Of a stretch of DNA of 6,927 nucleotides, positions 6,602 through 6,927 are shown one piece after another; positions within the stretch are counted from its first letter, which is position 1; every line of letters begins with the position of its first letter. Origin of the DNA: Christiangramia sp. (GTDB lineage Bacteria > Bacteroidota > Bacteroidia > Flavobacteriales > Flavobacteriaceae). The notes beneath the pieces are model-generated. The model was not told the DNA's origin. It was given only the letters and a program-made list of their open reading frames with translations, and searched no databases. The position numbers and the translations under genes are program-made. The stretch covers positions 1 through 6,927 of the forward strand of contig JAGXII010000059.1 in NCBI GenBank assembly GCA_024635735.1. The letters run 5' to 3'.

Positions 6602-6927
6602 ATGTCGGAGCAAAGTTATCCCGAAAAGGTAGATATTACCAATTGCGATAAGGAACCTATCCATATAATCGGTAAATCCCAGTCACACGGCGTTATTGTT
6701 GTTTGTAGCAGAACAGATTTAAAGATTACCCAGATTGGTAAAAATGCTGAAGAATTTTTTGGTATGCCATATCATGAGCTTCTGGGGGAACCAATTAGCC
6801 GACTTTTAGGTGATACTTTATCAACAGGTTTACTTCAATCTGAAAATCATGGAGAAACTACTGAGATTATGGAACTGGAAGTGAGCGCTCGAAAATTTGT
6901 GGTAATTCCTCATTTTTCAGGACCCAG
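6602..6927 (+). CDS. Probable bacteriophytochrome, N-terminal PAS region (cut at window edge)
   Basis: The frame opens with ATG at 6602, four bases after the kinase stop, and stays open for 108 codons to the right edge. Residues 10-35 closely follow the start of bacteriophytochromes: ITNCDKEPIHI with Cys15 just ahead of the PAS domain. Known bacteriophytochromes bind biliverdin through a cysteine at this position (Cys24 in the Deinococcus protein). A PAS-like segment follows (TDLKITQIGKNAEEFFGMP, then LLGEPISRLLG). The rest of the expected photosensory core (GAF and PHY domains) and any output domain lie beyond the window. The usual HIPGxIQPHG motif reads HIIGKSQSHG here, missing both prolines. 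No Shine-Dalgarno sequence is seen; translation probably couples to the preceding kinase gene in one transcript. Red/far-red photoreceptor function is inferred from this N-terminal match only. A PAS protein of another kind is the less likely alternative. Confidence 0.82.
   Translation, partial: MSEQSYPEKVDITNCDKEPIHIIGKSQSHGVIVVCSRTDLKITQIGKNAEEFFGMPYHELLGEPISRLLGDTLSTGLLQSENHGETTEIMELEVSARKFVVIPHFSGP

Noticed and set aside
1..6927. Mobile elements, CRISPR arrays, tRNA or rRNA genes
   Set aside because: No transposase, terminal inverted repeats, regularly spaced repeats or RNA-gene signatures were seen. The window reads as ordinary chromosomal genes.

Overview
The window looks like a chromosomal stretch from a member of the Bacteroidota, most likely a marine or soil flavobacterium of the Gramella/Christiangramia type. 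This is inferred from moderately AT-rich coding DNA, A/T-rich start regions without clear Shine-Dalgarno sequences, a short glutamate 5-kinase without a PUA domain, and the general look of the proteins. No database search was possible.

The left third (1-2325, minus strand) is a compact proline-biosynthesis operon transcribed right to left: proC (P5C reductase), proB (glutamate 5-kinase) and proA (gamma-glutamyl phosphate reductase). The three genes are 32 and 37 bases apart, and proA runs off the left edge. Together they encode all three steps from glutamate to proline. A 29-codon open frame ends two bases before proC and could be a small leader ORF, though it may be chance.

A 612-base AT-rich divergent intergenic region (2326-2937) follows. 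It holds a bulged palindrome (2521-2555) and a plus-strand hairpin with a T6 tail that resembles an intrinsic terminator (2607-2627). No plus-strand gene lies upstream of that terminator, so it may end a small RNA or act in a leader. No convincing Bacteroidota-type promoter was found.

The right half (2938-6927, plus strand) is a signalling operon. The first gene encodes a 1219-residue fusion of a CheB methylesterase domain, a CheR methyltransferase domain, a PAS domain, a nine-heptad coiled coil, two further PAS domains and a histidine kinase. Catalytic residues appear intact throughout, but the receiver domain that normally regulates CheB is missing. Four bases after its stop begins a second gene, cut by the right edge. 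Its first 108 codons look like the N-terminal PAS region of a bacteriophytochrome, with a cysteine (Cys15) at the biliverdin-attachment position. The pairing suggests red/far-red light sensing coupled to a CheB/CheR-type kinase. This coupling is the most interesting feature of the window and is inferred from gene order.
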